Part shown: in pieces, positions 26,138 to 34,654 of the stretch
Layout of the letters: each line of letters begins with the position of its first letter
Position numbering within the stretch: the first letter of the stretch is position 1
From: Gammaproteobacteria bacterium
Lineage (GTDB): Bacteria; Pseudomonadota; Gammaproteobacteria; Chromatiales; Chromatiaceae
DNA: 64,000 nt
NCBI GenBank assembly: GCA_011389885.1
Contig: JAABTK010000001.1
Span: 27,637 to 91,636 of the forward strand
Direction of reading: 5' to 3'
Position numbers and translations under genes: made by a program
The notes under the pieces: model-generated
The model's database searches: none
What the model was told of the DNA's origin: nothing
The model's input: only the letters and a program-made list of their open reading frames with translations

Positions 26138-26512
26138 ATGCCAGTAGATAAACGCCCGGTCTTTCTAAACCTGTTCCAGATCCGCCTGCCCATCCAGGCG
26201 CTGCTGTCTATTGCCCATCGGGCCAGCGGTCTGTTGTTGGTGCTGGTGCTGCCGCTGGCGCTGTACTGGATGGATCTTTCCCTGCGCGACCCCGAAGGCT
26301 TCGCCAGGGTGCGGGCGGCGCTCGACGCCTGGCCGGTGAAGGTGCTGTTGTTTTTGCTGATTTGGGGCGCGCTGCATCACCTGTTCTCCGGCATTCGCTA
26401 TATCCTGATCGATTTCGACCAAGGCGTGGGGCTGGCGGCCAGCCGCAGCAGCGCCTGGGCGGCGCTGATCGCGGCCTGGGTCGCGGCGCTCATCGCGGGG
26501 GCCTTCCTGTGA
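26138..26512 (+). CDS. sdhC: Succinate dehydrogenase cytochrome b556 subunit
   Basis: 124 residues, three membrane helices. The SdhC signature RPVFLNLFQIRLPIQALLSI and AHRASGLLL is at the N-terminus. The heme-ligand helix ALHHLFSGIRYILIDF carries the axial His. It anchors complex II and takes part in ubiquinone reduction. First gene of the operon; a TATACT hexamer at 26103-26108 may be its -10 box. The stop overlaps the GTG of sdhD. Confidence 0.93.
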   Translation: MPVDKRPVFLNLFQIRLPIQALLSIAHRASGLLLVLVLPLALYWMDLSLRDPEGFARVRAALDAWPVKVLLFLLIWGALHHLFSGIRYILIDFDQGVGLAASRSSAWAALIAAWVAALIAGAFL

Positions 26513-26862
26513 GCACCCGCCGCGCCACCGGTCTGCGGGCCTGGGTGTTGCAGCGGGTCACTGCGGTCTATTTGGGCCTGCTGACGCCGGTCCTGTTGTG
26601 GCGCTTGGTGATCGCGCCGCCGGCGGATCATGCCGAATGGCGGGCCTGGGCGGCCCAGCCGCTGGTCTCCGTGGCGCTGCTGCTGTTCTTCGCCGCGCTC
26701 TTTCTGCATGCCTGGGTGGGGGTGCGTGACATCGTGATCGACTACATCAAACCCTTCGCGCCGCGCCTGGCGGTGCTTACGCTCACCGGCTTCGGCCTGC
26801 TGGCCTGCGGCTTTTGGGTGCTGCGGATCCTGTTTTTGGCCGCCGTGAGGGCCGGCGCATGA
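26509..26862 (+). CDS. sdhD: Succinate dehydrogenase membrane anchor subunit
   Basis: 117 residues, three membrane helices. The N-terminal RATGLRAWVLQRVTAVYLGL and the HAWVGVRDIVIDYIKP segment (Tyr and Asp of the quinone site, His for heme) are typical SdhD. It starts with GTG at 26509, overlapping the sdhC stop by two bases. Its own stop overlaps the sdhA ATG (ATGA). Confidence 0.92.
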   Translation: MSTRRATGLRAWVLQRVTAVYLGLLTPVLLWRLVIAPPADHAEWRAWAAQPLVSVALLLFFAALFLHAWVGVRDIVIDYIKPFAPRLAVLTLTGFGLLACGFWVLRILFLAAVRAGA

Positions 26863-28622
26863 GCCTGCCCATCAGACGCTTCGACGCCCTGATCCTGGGC
26901 GCCGGCGGGGCCGGGCTGCGGGCCGCGCTGCAACTGGCCGAGGCCGAGAACCGGGTGGCGGTGGTGTCCAAGGTGTTTCCCACCCGCTCGCACACGGTGG
27001 CCGCCCAGGGCGGGGTCAACGCGGCCCTGGCCAATGTGCTGCCCGACAACTGGCATTGGCACATGTACGACACGGTCAAGGGCGGCGACTACCTGGCCGA
27101 CCAGGACGCGGTGGAGTACATGTGCCGTGCCGCGCCCACCCTGGTCTACGAGCTGGAACACTACGGCGTGCCCTTTTCGCGCCTGGACGACGGCCGCATC
27201 TATCAGCGGGCCTTCGGCGGCCAGAGCCAGCGCTTCGGCGGTGACCAGGCGGCGCGCACCTGCGCCGCGGCGGACCGCACCGGCCACGCCATCCTGCACA
27301 CCCTGTATCAGCAAAACATTCGCGCCCGCACCCATTTTTTCGACGAATACTTCGCGGTGGACCTGCTGAGCGACGATCAGGGCACGATCCTCGGCGCCCT
27401 GGCGCTGGACATCGCCACCGGCGAGCCGCTGCTGATCGAATCCAAGACCACGCTCATCGCCACCGGCGGCTGCGGTCAACTGTTCCGCACCAACACCAAC
27501 GCCCGCATCAACACCGGCGACGGCATGGCCATGGCCCTGCGCGCCGGCATCCCGTTACAGGACATGGAGTTCTTTCAGTTCCACCCCACCGGCATCGCCG
27601 GCAAGGGCATGCTGATCACCGAGGGCGCACGGGGCGAGGGCGGTTTCCTGGTGAACGCCGACGGCGAGCGCTTTATGGAGCGCTACGCCCCGCAGGCCAA
27701 AGACTTAGCCAGCCGCGACGTGGTCAGCCGCGCCATCGCCACCGAGGTGCGCGAGGGTCGCGGCTGCGGCCCGGAAAAGGACCATGTGCTGCTGCGGGTG
27801 GACCACCTCGGCGAGGCGGTGGTGGCCAAGCGCCTGCCGGGCATTCGCGAGACCTGTCGCACCTTTCTGCACCTGGATCCCGCCGTCGCGCCCATACCGG
27901 TGTTTCCCACCGCCCATTACGTCATGGGCGGCATCCCCACCAATCGCTTTGGCGAGGTGGTGGTCCCCCGCGCCAACAAGGCCGAGGAGGAGATCCCCGG
28001 CCTGTTCGCGGTGGGCGAATGCGCCTGCGTCTCGGTGCATGGGGCCAACCGGCTGGGCGGCAACTCGCTGCTGGACATCCTGGTGTTCGGCCGTGCGGCG
28101 GCCAATCGGATGATCGAATATCTAAAGGAAAACCGCATGCATCGCGCCCTGGACCCCGCGAGCGCGGAGCGCGCCGCGGCCCGCCTGAGCCGCTGGGACA
28201 AAACGGGCGACGGCGAGACCGTGGCCGAGGTGCGCGACGCCCTCAAGCGCACCATGGAGACCCATGTGGGCGTGTTCCGCACCGAGGCGGTGATGCGCGA
28301 GGGCGTGCAGGAGCTGAAACAGATCCGCCAGCGACTAGACCGGGTGCGGCTAAAGGATATGAGCCAGGTCTTTAACACCGCCCGCATCGAGGCGCTGGAG
28401 CTTGAGAACCTGGTGGACATCGCCATGGCCGTCATGCTCTCCGCCGCCGAGCGCCAAGAGAGCCGCGGCGCCCATTCGCGCATCGACTATCCCGAGCGCG
28501 ACGACCAAAAGTGGCTTAAACACAGCCTCTACTCCCTGCAAGAGGACCGCGTAGACTGGAAGCCCGTGCGCACCAAGCCCCTCACGGTGGAGAGCTTTCC
28601 GCCCAAGGCGCGGGTGTATTGA
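26859..28622 (+). CDS. sdhA: Succinate dehydrogenase flavoprotein subunit
   Basis: 587 residues, full length. The FAD-binding ALILGAGGAGLRAALQLAEA is at the N-terminus, and TRSHTVAAQGG contains the His that carries covalent FAD. QFHPTGIAGKGMLITEGARG, HYVMGGIPTN and GGNSLLDILVFGRAA follow. It oxidises succinate to fumarate on the cytoplasmic face. The ATGA overlap with sdhD shows coupling. The expected next gene, sdhB, is displaced by about 510 bp of inserted sequence carrying a Phd-type antitoxin. Confidence 0.96.
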   Translation: MSLPIRRFDALILGAGGAGLRAALQLAEAENRVAVVSKVFPTRSHTVAAQGGVNAALANVLPDNWHWHMYDTVKGGDYLADQDAVEYMCRAAPTLVYELEHYGVPFSRLDDGRIYQRAFGGQSQRFGGDQAARTCAAADRTGHAILHTLYQQNIRARTHFFDEYFAVDLLSDDQGTILGALALDIATGEPLLIESKTTLIATGGCGQLFRTNTNARINTGDGMAMALRAGIPLQDMEFFQFHPTGIAGKGMLITEGARGEGGFLVNADGERFMERYAPQAKDLASRDVVSRAIATEVREGRGCGPEKDHVLLRVDHLGEAVVAKRLPGIRETCRTFLHLDPAVAPIPVFPTAHYVMGGIPTNRFGEVVVPRANKAEEEIPGLFAVGECACVSVHGANRLGGNSLLDILVFGRAAANRMIEYLKENRMHRALDPASAERAAARLSRWDKTGDGETVAEVRDALKRTMETHVGVFRTEAVMREGVQELKQIRQRLDRVRLKDMSQVFNTARIEALELENLVDIAMAVMLSAAERQESRGAHSRIDYPERDDQKWLKHSLYSLQEDRVDWKPVRTKPLTVESFPPKARVY

Positions 28623-28795
28623 GTTCGCCGTAGAAGCCGGTCGCTATGCGGCCGAGATTAGCGTAAAACGCGTCATTCTGTTCGCCACAGAGACACAGAA
28701 AACACCGGGGGGTTGCCTGCGCGGGGTCTGTGTTGACTACCCATGGCGGTTATCCTAAGCTTTTCTAAACAGATAGCGGTACGGATTTTAACCTA

Positions 28796-29053
28796 ATGAA
28801 TGCCATCCACTACACCGAAGCCCGTAATAACCTAGCGGCCACCCTGGATCGGGTTGCCGAAGATCACAAAGCCGTTATCATCACCCGCCGCGGGGGCAGG
28901 CCCGCGGTGCTGATCTCCCTCGAAGACTACAATGCCTGGCAGGAGACGCAATACCTGACCAGTTCCCCGGCCAATGCCGCCGATCTTCTCGCGGCCGTTG
29001 AAGAGATTCGGGAAAGAAGAAACCTGATTTACCGCGAGTTCGAGAAGGCGTAA
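28796..29053 (+). CDS. Orphan Phd/YefM-type antitoxin inside the sdh operon
   Basis: 85 residues: MNAIHYTEARNNLAATLDRV and AVIITRRGGRPAVLISLEDY are the DNA-binding N-terminal domain of Phd/YefM antitoxins. The C-terminus is a helical toxin-binding tail. No RelE/YoeB or Doc toxin ORF follows. The next gene is sdhB. Flanking sequence has CACAGAGACACAG (about 28686) and CCTCTGTGCCTCCGCGGC (about 29090-29107), an inverted pair related to the dispersed repeats, suggesting insertion with them. It may be a solitary repressor or a decoy antitoxin. Confidence 0.85.
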   Translation: MNAIHYTEARNNLAATLDRVAEDHKAVIITRRGGRPAVLISLEDYNAWQETQYLTSSPANAADLLAAVEEIRERRNLIYREFEKA

Positions 29054-29133
29054 CCCGTCCGCACCATTCGAAATCAACCAATGCTCCGCGCCCTCTGTGC
29101 CTCCGCGGCAAAAAAAGAACAGGCCCGAATGAC

Positions 29134-29826
29134 ATGCAACTGAACATCCACCGCTACGACCCGGACCGAGACCAAGCCCCCGCTATGCAGGCCTTCGAGG
29201 TGGAGGCGCGACCGGGGATGATGCTGCGCGATGCGCTGTTGCAGGTGCAGCGGCAGGACGAGACCCTGGCCTTTCGCCACTCTTGCGGCGAGGGCGTTTG
29301 CGGCTCCGACGGCCTGAACGTGAACGGCGCCAATCGCCTGGCCTGCATCACCCCGCTGCACGAGCTGAAGGCCCCGGTGAAGATCCGCCCGCTGCCGGGG
29401 ATGCCGGTGATCCGCGACCTGGTGGTGGACTTGACCCAGTTTTATCGCCAGTACCGCGTGGTGAAGCCCTACCTGATCCGCCATGACCCGAACCCCGAGG
29501 TGGAGGTTCGTCAAAGCCCCGAAGAGCGCGATCAACTTGAAGGCCTGACCGAGTGCATTATGTGCGCCTGCTGCTCCACCTCCTGCCCCTCCTTTTGGTG
29601 GAATCCGGATAAGTTTCTCGGCCCCCAGGCCCTGTTGAGCGCTTGGCGCTTCCTCGCCGATAGCCGCGACGAGGCCACCAAGGAACGCTTGGACGACCTC
29701 GATGGCCCGTTCAAACTCTTCCGCTGTCACACCATTATGAACTGCGTAAACGCCTGCCCCAAGGGCCTGAACCCCACCCAGGCCATCGGCCGCATTAAGG
29801 CGCTGATGTTGAAGCGGGCGATTTAG
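29134..29826 (+). CDS. sdhB: Succinate dehydrogenase iron-sulfur subunit
   Basis: 230 residues. The 2Fe-2S site is CGEGVCGSDGLNVNGANRLAC in one run of cysteines near residues 51-71. The C-terminal ferredoxin domain has CIMCACC..CP and CHTIMNCVNACPKGLNP for the 4Fe-4S and 3Fe-4S clusters. It passes electrons from SdhA FAD to quinone. It is separated from sdhA by the antitoxin gene but on the same strand, so transcription may still read through. sdhE follows 10 bp downstream. Confidence 0.96.
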   Translation: MQLNIHRYDPDRDQAPAMQAFEVEARPGMMLRDALLQVQRQDETLAFRHSCGEGVCGSDGLNVNGANRLACITPLHELKAPVKIRPLPGMPVIRDLVVDLTQFYRQYRVVKPYLIRHDPNPEVEVRQSPEERDQLEGLTECIMCACCSTSCPSFWWNPDKFLGPQALLSAWRFLADSRDEATKERLDDLDGPFKLFRCHTIMNCVNACPKGLNPTQAIGRIKALMLKRAI

Positions 29827-29836
29827 GGTCCGCGGG

Positions 29837-30097
29837 GTGGCGCATTCGGCGCAAATGAATCGCCTGCGCTGGCGCTGCCGCCGGGGGATGTTGGAGCTGG
29901 ATTTGATGCTTCAGCAGGTGCTGGAGCAGGATTATCCCAAGCTAGATGCGGCGGAGCGTTCGGCCTTCGAACACCTGCTGGAGCAATCGGACCAGGATCT
30001 ATCCCAATGGCTGCTGGGGACTGGCGCCCCGGCGGATCCATCGCTGCAAGGCTTGGTGCAGCGCTTGCAAGCCTCCCTTCGCGAGCGCTCGGCATGA
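29837..30097 (+). CDS. sdhE: FAD assembly factor SdhE
   Basis: 86 residues from GTG 29837 (AGGG about 8 bases upstream); an ATG at 29855 would give 80. The RGMLELDLML motif is the SdhE (YgfY) RGxxE signature that binds SdhA and promotes covalent flavinylation. Its position directly after sdhB fits that role. The stop overlaps the start of ygfX (ATGA). Confidence 0.88.
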   Translation: MAHSAQMNRLRWRCRRGMLELDLMLQQVLEQDYPKLDAAERSAFEHLLEQSDQDLSQWLLGTGAPADPSLQGLVQRLQASLRERSA

Positions 30098-30585
30098 ACG
30101 CCGCCCCTGCGGGCTTGACGCTGAAGCCGCGGTTTTCCGCCCGCCTGGCGGCCATCCTTGCGGGCGCCCACCTGGCGGCCTTGGCGGCGTTGTCCTTTCC
30201 CGGGATTCCGCTCGGCCTCACCCTGGGCGGCGCGTTCGCCGTAGCGGCGAGTTTTGTGTATTTTTGGCGTCGCGACCTGACCCGCAGCGGCCCCACCGCA
30301 ATACAAAGGGCGGAGTGGGACGCAGAAGGCGCATGGACGCTCTGGGACGCCCGCGGCAGACGCTTCGAGGCGCGGTTGCTGGAAGACCGCTTCGTCCACC
30401 CGCAATTGGTGGTGCTGAACTTCGCCCTCAACGGCTGGCGGCGACGCCGCCTGGTGTTGGATCGCCCCGCCCTCGACGCCGACATGCATCGCCGACTACG
30501 CATGCGCCTGAATGTCCAAAGGGCAGAGGCCCCGACGCCTTGGGCCGAGCGAATCCGGCGCTTCAGGGTCGGGGTCGAACGCTAG
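30094..30585 (+). CDS. YgfX/CptA-like membrane protein
   Basis: 163 residues. Two closely spaced membrane helices lie at about 21-60 (AAILAGAHLAALAALSF, LGGAFAVAASFVYFW). A cytoplasmic tail with the EWDAEGAWTLWDARGRRFEA and RRRRLVLDRPALDADMHRRL pattern follows, as in YgfX (DUF1434), which sits next to sdhE in many gammaproteobacteria. In E. coli it is reported as CptA, a toxin acting on cytoskeleton proteins. The toxin role here is uncertain. Confidence 0.75.
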   Translation: MNAAPAGLTLKPRFSARLAAILAGAHLAALAALSFPGIPLGLTLGGAFAVAASFVYFWRRDLTRSGPTAIQRAEWDAEGAWTLWDARGRRFEARLLEDRFVHPQLVVLNFALNGWRRRRLVLDRPALDADMHRRLRMRLNVQRAEAPTPWAERIRRFRVGVER

Positions 30586-30597
30586 CGCCAACGGCGC

Positions 30598-30925
30598 TTA
30601 GGAACGCAGAGGACCGCAGAGGGCGCGGAGGGGGTTTTTGTGAAGCGGTCATCCCCAAACATCACGGAGATTGTGGCTTTAGCCGGGCTACGGCGCCAAC
30701 GGCGCCAACGGCGCCAACGGCGCCTAGGGGCGCAAAGGACGCAGAGGACCGCGGAGGGGGTTTTTGTTAAGCGGTCATCCCCAAACATCACGGAGATTGT
30801 GTCTTTAGCCGGGGTTATAGCCTCAGAAGCCAGCACTCATCACTCATCACTCATCACTCATCACTCATTACTCAGCCCTCAGAACTCAGAACTCAGAACT
30901 CAGTCCTAAGCACTAAGCACTAAGC
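30598..30925. repeat. 126-bp tandem duplication and heptamer array
   Basis: Two copies of a unit running GGAACGCAGAGGACCGC.. through GGGGGTTTTTGTGAAGCGG to ..ATCACGGAGATTGTG lie 126 bp apart (GCGGTC at 30645 and 30771), separated by a GGCGCCAAC 9-bp repeat (three tandem). From about 30835 a (CACTCAT)n array (about five heptamers) is followed by CAGAACT and AGCACTA repeats. No gene is seen in 30586-30999. Confidence 0.75.
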
Positions 30926-30999
30926 TAACAGCCCAGCATTTACCCGGCTGCGCGGTTGTGCGAAGGTTACGCTCTGTGATCGGATTAACGGGAACGGCT

Positions 31000-32244
31000 A
31001 TGCATGCATTTGGTTTGGTTTTTCTGGCGGCGGTGGTGATCGGGCTGGTGGTGGAGCTTTGGCTGCTGGCGCGTCACCGCCGCCATGTGCTGGCGCATCG
31101 GGACCAGACCCCGGCGGCGTTTCGTGATCAGGTGTCGCTGGAGGAGCACCAAAAGGCGGCGGATTACACCGCGGCCAAGGCGCGCCTGGCGCGCTGGGAG
31201 CTGGGTTGGGGCAGCGTGGTCTTGATCCTTTGGGTGCTCGGCGGCGGCGTGGCGTGGCTGAACACCGGCTGGCAGGCCCTGGGGCTGAGCCCGATGCTCA
31301 CCGGCATCGGGCTGTTGCTGTCCGTGCCGGTGATCGGCTCGCTGTTGGATCTGCCGTTTGCGGCCTATCGCACCTTCGTCCTGGAACAGCGTTTCGGTTT
31401 CAACCGCACCCGCCCCGGGCGCTTCGTGCTGGACCTGCTGTTGCAATGGCTGCTGCTGCTGGCGCTGGGCATCCCCCTGGTCTGGGCGGTGCTGTGGGTG
31501 ATGATGCAGACCGGGCCTTACTGGTGGCTCCCCGCCTGGTTGATTTGGATGGGCTTTATGCTGCTGATGACCTGGGCCTATCCCGCCTTCATCGCGCCCT
31601 TATTCAATCAATTCAAGCCCCTGGAAGACGGGGCGCTCAAACAACGTATTCAGGACCTGCTGGCGCGCAACGGCTTCGCCAGCAAGGGCGTGTTCGTCAT
31701 GGACGGCTCCCGCCGCTCCAGCCACGGCAACGCCTATTTCACCGGCCTGGGCAAGGCCAAGCGCATCGTGTTCTTCGACACCCTGCTAGAGAGCCTGCAA
31801 CCGCTTGAGGTGGAGGCGGTGCTGGCCCACGAGCTGGGGCATTTTAAAAAAAAGCACATCCGCAACGGGCTTATTTTGTCGGCAGCAATGTCCTTTCTCG
31901 GCCTGGCGCTAATCGGCTGGCTGATGCTGGAGCCCTGGTTCTACCTCGGCTTGGGCGTTGTTTCCGCGAGTCAGGCCATGGATCTGCTGATCATGCTGCT
32001 GGTGTTGCCCGCCTTTGCGCAATTTCTGTCGCCCCTGATGGCCTGGTATCAACGCCGGCATGAGTTCGAGGCCGACGACTTTGCGCGCGCCGAGACCGGC
32101 GCGGCCCCCATGGTGGAGGCCTTGGTGAAGCTCTACCGCGAGAACGCCGCCACCCTGACCCCGGATCCGCTGTATTCCGCCTATCACGACAGCCATCCGC
32201 CAGCCCCGGTGCGCGTGGCCCACTTGCAGGAGGGCGCGGCTTGA
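31000..32244 (+). CDS. M48-family membrane endopeptidase (Ste24-like)
   Basis: 414 residues with about 6-7 membrane helices. The zinc motif HELGHFKKKH (277-286), and the later acidic ligand in HEFEADDFA, identify M48A/Ste24-type CAAX-like proteases. The upstream R-R-S-S-H-G-N-A-Y-F-T-G block matches the conserved N-A-Y motif. It sits in the inner membrane and probably removes misfolded or short peptides. Start is ATG 31000 (GGGAACGG upstream). It overlaps srkA by four bases. Confidence 0.9.
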   Translation: MHAFGLVFLAAVVIGLVVELWLLARHRRHVLAHRDQTPAAFRDQVSLEEHQKAADYTAAKARLARWELGWGSVVLILWVLGGGVAWLNTGWQALGLSPMLTGIGLLLSVPVIGSLLDLPFAAYRTFVLEQRFGFNRTRPGRFVLDLLLQWLLLLALGIPLVWAVLWVMMQTGPYWWLPAWLIWMGFMLLMTWAYPAFIAPLFNQFKPLEDGALKQRIQDLLARNGFASKGVFVMDGSRRSSHGNAYFTGLGKAKRIVFFDTLLESLQPLEVEAVLAHELGHFKKKHIRNGLILSAAMSFLGLALIGWLMLEPWFYLGLGVVSASQAMDLLIMLLVLPAFAQFLSPLMAWYQRRHEFEADDFARAETGAAPMVEALVKLYRENAATLTPDPLYSAYHDSHPPAPVRVAHLQEGAA

Positions 32245-33242
32245 GCGGCGATGCAGCGGCCGCGCAGGCCCACCCCTATGCAGCCTTATTGCCCGAAACC
32301 GTGCTCGATGCGGTGGAGGCCCGGGGCTACCGCGTCAGCGGTTCGCAACTGGCGCTGAACAGCTATGAAAATCGGGTGTATCAGGTGGGGCTGGAGGACG
32401 GGCGCTTCCTGGTCGCCAAGTTCTACCGCCCGGGCCGCCTGAGCAACGCGGCCATTCGGGAAGAACATGCCTTCTGCCAAGAACTGGCGGAGCGCGACAT
32501 CCCGGTGGCGACCCCGTTGCCCGATGCCGACGGAGAAACCCTGGGCCGGCGGGCCGGTTTCCGGTTCGCCCTCTACCCGCGCCTGGGCGGGCACTTCCCC
32601 GAGCTCGAAGACCCGGAGCTGTTGTTCCGCATGGGGCGGCTGGTGGGGCGCATCCATGCCGTAGGCGCGGTGCGGCCCTTTGTGCATCGCGGGCGATTGG
32701 ACCCGCACGCCATGGGCCGCCAAGCCGCGGCCTTCTTATTGCAGCAAGGCTTTATCCCCGCGGAACACCGCGGCGCCTACCAACAGCTCACCGAGGCCCT
32801 GCTGGACGCGGTCGAGGCCCGGTTTCGCGACTGCGCGCCGGTCACCGAGATCCGCCTGCACGGCGACTTCCATGCCGGCAACATCCTGCAACGCGAGGCG
32901 GCGGTGACCGTCGTGGATACCGACGACTGTCGCATGGGCCCGGCGGTGCAGGATCTATGGCTGATGCTCTCGGGCGAGCCCCCCGAGATGCGCGCCCAGC
33001 TCTCCGAGCTGGTGGAGGGGTACGAGGAGTTTCACTCCTTTCGCCGCGCCGAATTGATGCTGATCGAGCCCTTGCGCACCCTGCGCATCATTAACTACGC
33101 CTACTGGCTGGCCTTGCGCTGGCAAGACCCGGCGTTTCCGATGCACTTCCCCTGGTTCGACTCCGGACCCTACTGGGACGAGCACATCCACACCCTGCAA
33201 GGGCAATGGCGCCGGATGCAGGACGAGCCGCTGGCGCTTTGA
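32241..33242 (+). CDS. srkA: Stress response kinase SrkA (YihE)
   Basis: 333 residues. SrkA/YihE landmarks: LNSYENRVYQVGLEDGRFLV, AKFYRPGRLSNAAIREEHAF, the catalytic LHGDFHAGN (206-214), VDTDDCRMGPAVQDLWLML and FPWFDSGPYWDEHI. It is a Ser/Thr kinase of the APH/choline-kinase fold that counters stress-induced death. The start is TTG 32241 with AGGAGG 8 bases upstream, overlapping the peptidase stop (TTGA). Confidence 0.93.
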   Translation: MSGDAAAAQAHPYAALLPETVLDAVEARGYRVSGSQLALNSYENRVYQVGLEDGRFLVAKFYRPGRLSNAAIREEHAFCQELAERDIPVATPLPDADGETLGRRAGFRFALYPRLGGHFPELEDPELLFRMGRLVGRIHAVGAVRPFVHRGRLDPHAMGRQAAAFLLQQGFIPAEHRGAYQQLTEALLDAVEARFRDCAPVTEIRLHGDFHAGNILQREAAVTVVDTDDCRMGPAVQDLWLMLSGEPPEMRAQLSELVEGYEEFHSFRRAELMLIEPLRTLRIINYAYWLALRWQDPAFPMHFPWFDSGPYWDEHIHTLQGQWRRMQDEPLAL

Positions 33243-33295
33243 GATTGATAAATTTAGAAAGAGTCCTTGAGCGCTCTATTCTGAGAGCCGGCATT

Positions 33296-33461
33296 GAGAG
33301 GCCGTCTGAGAATGGGAGAATCGACTGCGAAAATGCCCTTTGGGTCAGATGTTGCGCTCATTTTCTTTAAATAGCCCCCGCTATGCGTCTCAAATGAACC
33401 ATAAATCGGCCTCAAAATGACACCCCCTCGCTACTACGGTTCCCATGCTCAGACAGCCTCT
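33296..33461. mobile_element. MITE family copy A (165 bp, terminal inverted repeats)
   Basis: It begins AGAGGCCGTCTGAGAATGGG and ends in the inverted CCCATGCTCAGACAGCCTCT, an 18/20 match. The body includes AATCGACTGCG, AAATAGCCCCCGCTAT and ATGAACCATAAATCGGC. By eye about 88% identical to 44071-44231 and more distantly related to 53404-53566. No ORF. Confidence 0.85.
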
Positions 33462-33550
33462 GAGGCCCCGAGCAAAGGCCTTGATTGAACGATTCACCGG
33501 CCGGCCGAAGGGCCGGACCGATCCGCAACCCCGCCGCAGGAGCCAGTACC

Positions 33551-33838
33551 ATGACTGAAAACGCATTCCCTCCCGACCTGGCGCAAACCCTGGAGCGCTA
33601 CCCGGTGGTGATCGTCCGCTCCGCCCTCACCGATACCCGATTGCCGGTGGCGTGGCTGCAAGGCCGGGGCATCGAATACGCCGAGTTCCATTTTTCCATG
33701 GGCAGCGCCGATGAGCGCTACGGCTTTCGGGCCTTGCAGCAACAACTGGGCTGGGACATGCTGCCGATGATCTTCGTTAACGGGGAATTTGTCGGCGGCG
33801 AGCAGGAGCTGTATCGCAGCGCGCTGGGCGAGGCGTAA
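33551..33838 (+). CDS. Glutaredoxin-fold protein without active-site cysteines
   Basis: 95 residues. It matches a glutaredoxin in order: VVIVRSALTDTRLPVAWLQG, the beta strand GIEYAEFHF, then the cis-Pro and glutathione region DMLPMIFVNGEFVGGEQEL. The usual CPxC at the start of helix 1 is TDTRLP, and there is no Cys in the whole protein. It therefore cannot do thiol-disulfide exchange. It may bind glutathione or an iron-sulfur partner. ATG 33551 has AGGAG 9 bases upstream. Confidence 0.82.
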   Translation: MTENAFPPDLAQTLERYPVVIVRSALTDTRLPVAWLQGRGIEYAEFHFSMGSADERYGFRALQQQLGWDMLPMIFVNGEFVGGEQELYRSALGEA

Positions 33839-33980
33839 TCCGTGCGTGCTTCCGGCCCCCGGATTTGGTAGCTTGGACACCTGCCGGCTTTGCACCGAGA
33901 CCGAGGGGCCGCCAGCCGGCGGGCAGCGGAGTGAGCCGTTGCATCGAATAACAACATCGCATCCTAAGGAGAAGACGAAT

Positions 33981-34418
33981 ATGAGCAAGATTTGGGTTGT
34001 CGTGGCGGACGCGAGTCGGGCCAGGATTTTCACGGCCCGCACGCCTGCGGACGAATTGACCGAACAGCAAACCCTGACCCACCCCGAGGGCCGGCTGCAC
34101 GAGGGCGATTTGGTCACCGACCGCTCGGGCCGCGATCGCGACTCCGGCGGCGGCGGCGGCCATGACATGGGCCACACCGCCGATGCCCGGGAGGCCGAAG
34201 AAGACCGTTTCGCCATCGAGGTGTGCGATGTGCTGGAACAGGCCCGGGTCAAGGACGAGATCAAGAAACTGCACGTCGTGGCCGCGCCGCACTTTCTCGG
34301 CATGCTGCGCAAGCACCAGTCGGCGGCCTTGAAGAAGCTGGTGGAGGGCGAATTGCCCAAGAACCTGGTCGTCCAAAGCCCCGAAGACATTCGCAAGGGG
34401 CTGCCGGAATACCTGTAG
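33981..34418 (+). CDS. Host-attachment (eRF1-like) family protein
   Basis: 145 residues. 'VVVADASRARIFTAR', a Gly-rich loop with a charged DRDSGGGGGHDMGHTADARE insert, 'EEDRFAIEVCDVLEQARVKD', then 'LHVVAAPHFLGMLRKHQSAA' form the family PF10116 ('required for attachment to host cells'). The true function of most members is unknown. Strong AAGGAG ribosome site 7-12 bases before ATG 33981. Confidence 0.88.
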   Translation: MSKIWVVVADASRARIFTARTPADELTEQQTLTHPEGRLHEGDLVTDRSGRDRDSGGGGGHDMGHTADAREAEEDRFAIEVCDVLEQARVKDEIKKLHVVAAPHFLGMLRKHQSAALKKLVEGELPKNLVVQSPEDIRKGLPEYL

Positions 34419-34440
34419 CGGCCGCGCCGCTGTGTCACGG

Positions 34441-34540
34441 TTCGGACTCCACGGAGTCCGAACTTCAGCCCGACAGCCCCGGAGCCCGGACTTCAGTCCG
34501 GCATCGGCAAGCACACCTCGGGGTCCGGACTTGAGTCCGG
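34441..34540. repeat. Cluster of three CCGGACT..AGTCCGG hairpins
   Basis: The perfect inverted repeat TTCGGACTCC-ac-GGAGTCCGAA (34441-34462) is followed by CCGGACTTCAGTCCGG (34486-34501) and TCCGGACTTGAGTCCGG (34524-34540). They lie between two converging genes (host-attachment protein and metF), so they could act as a two-way terminator or as REP-like sites. Confidence 0.7.
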
Positions 34541-34654
34541 CAACGCCAAGCGCAACCCGGCGGCAACAGGCATGGGTCGCCCATCAACCAACCGTTAACG
34601 GCCGCCCAAACCAAAAATCCCTCTGCGCCCCCCCGGCGCCCCAAACAGCCGTTG

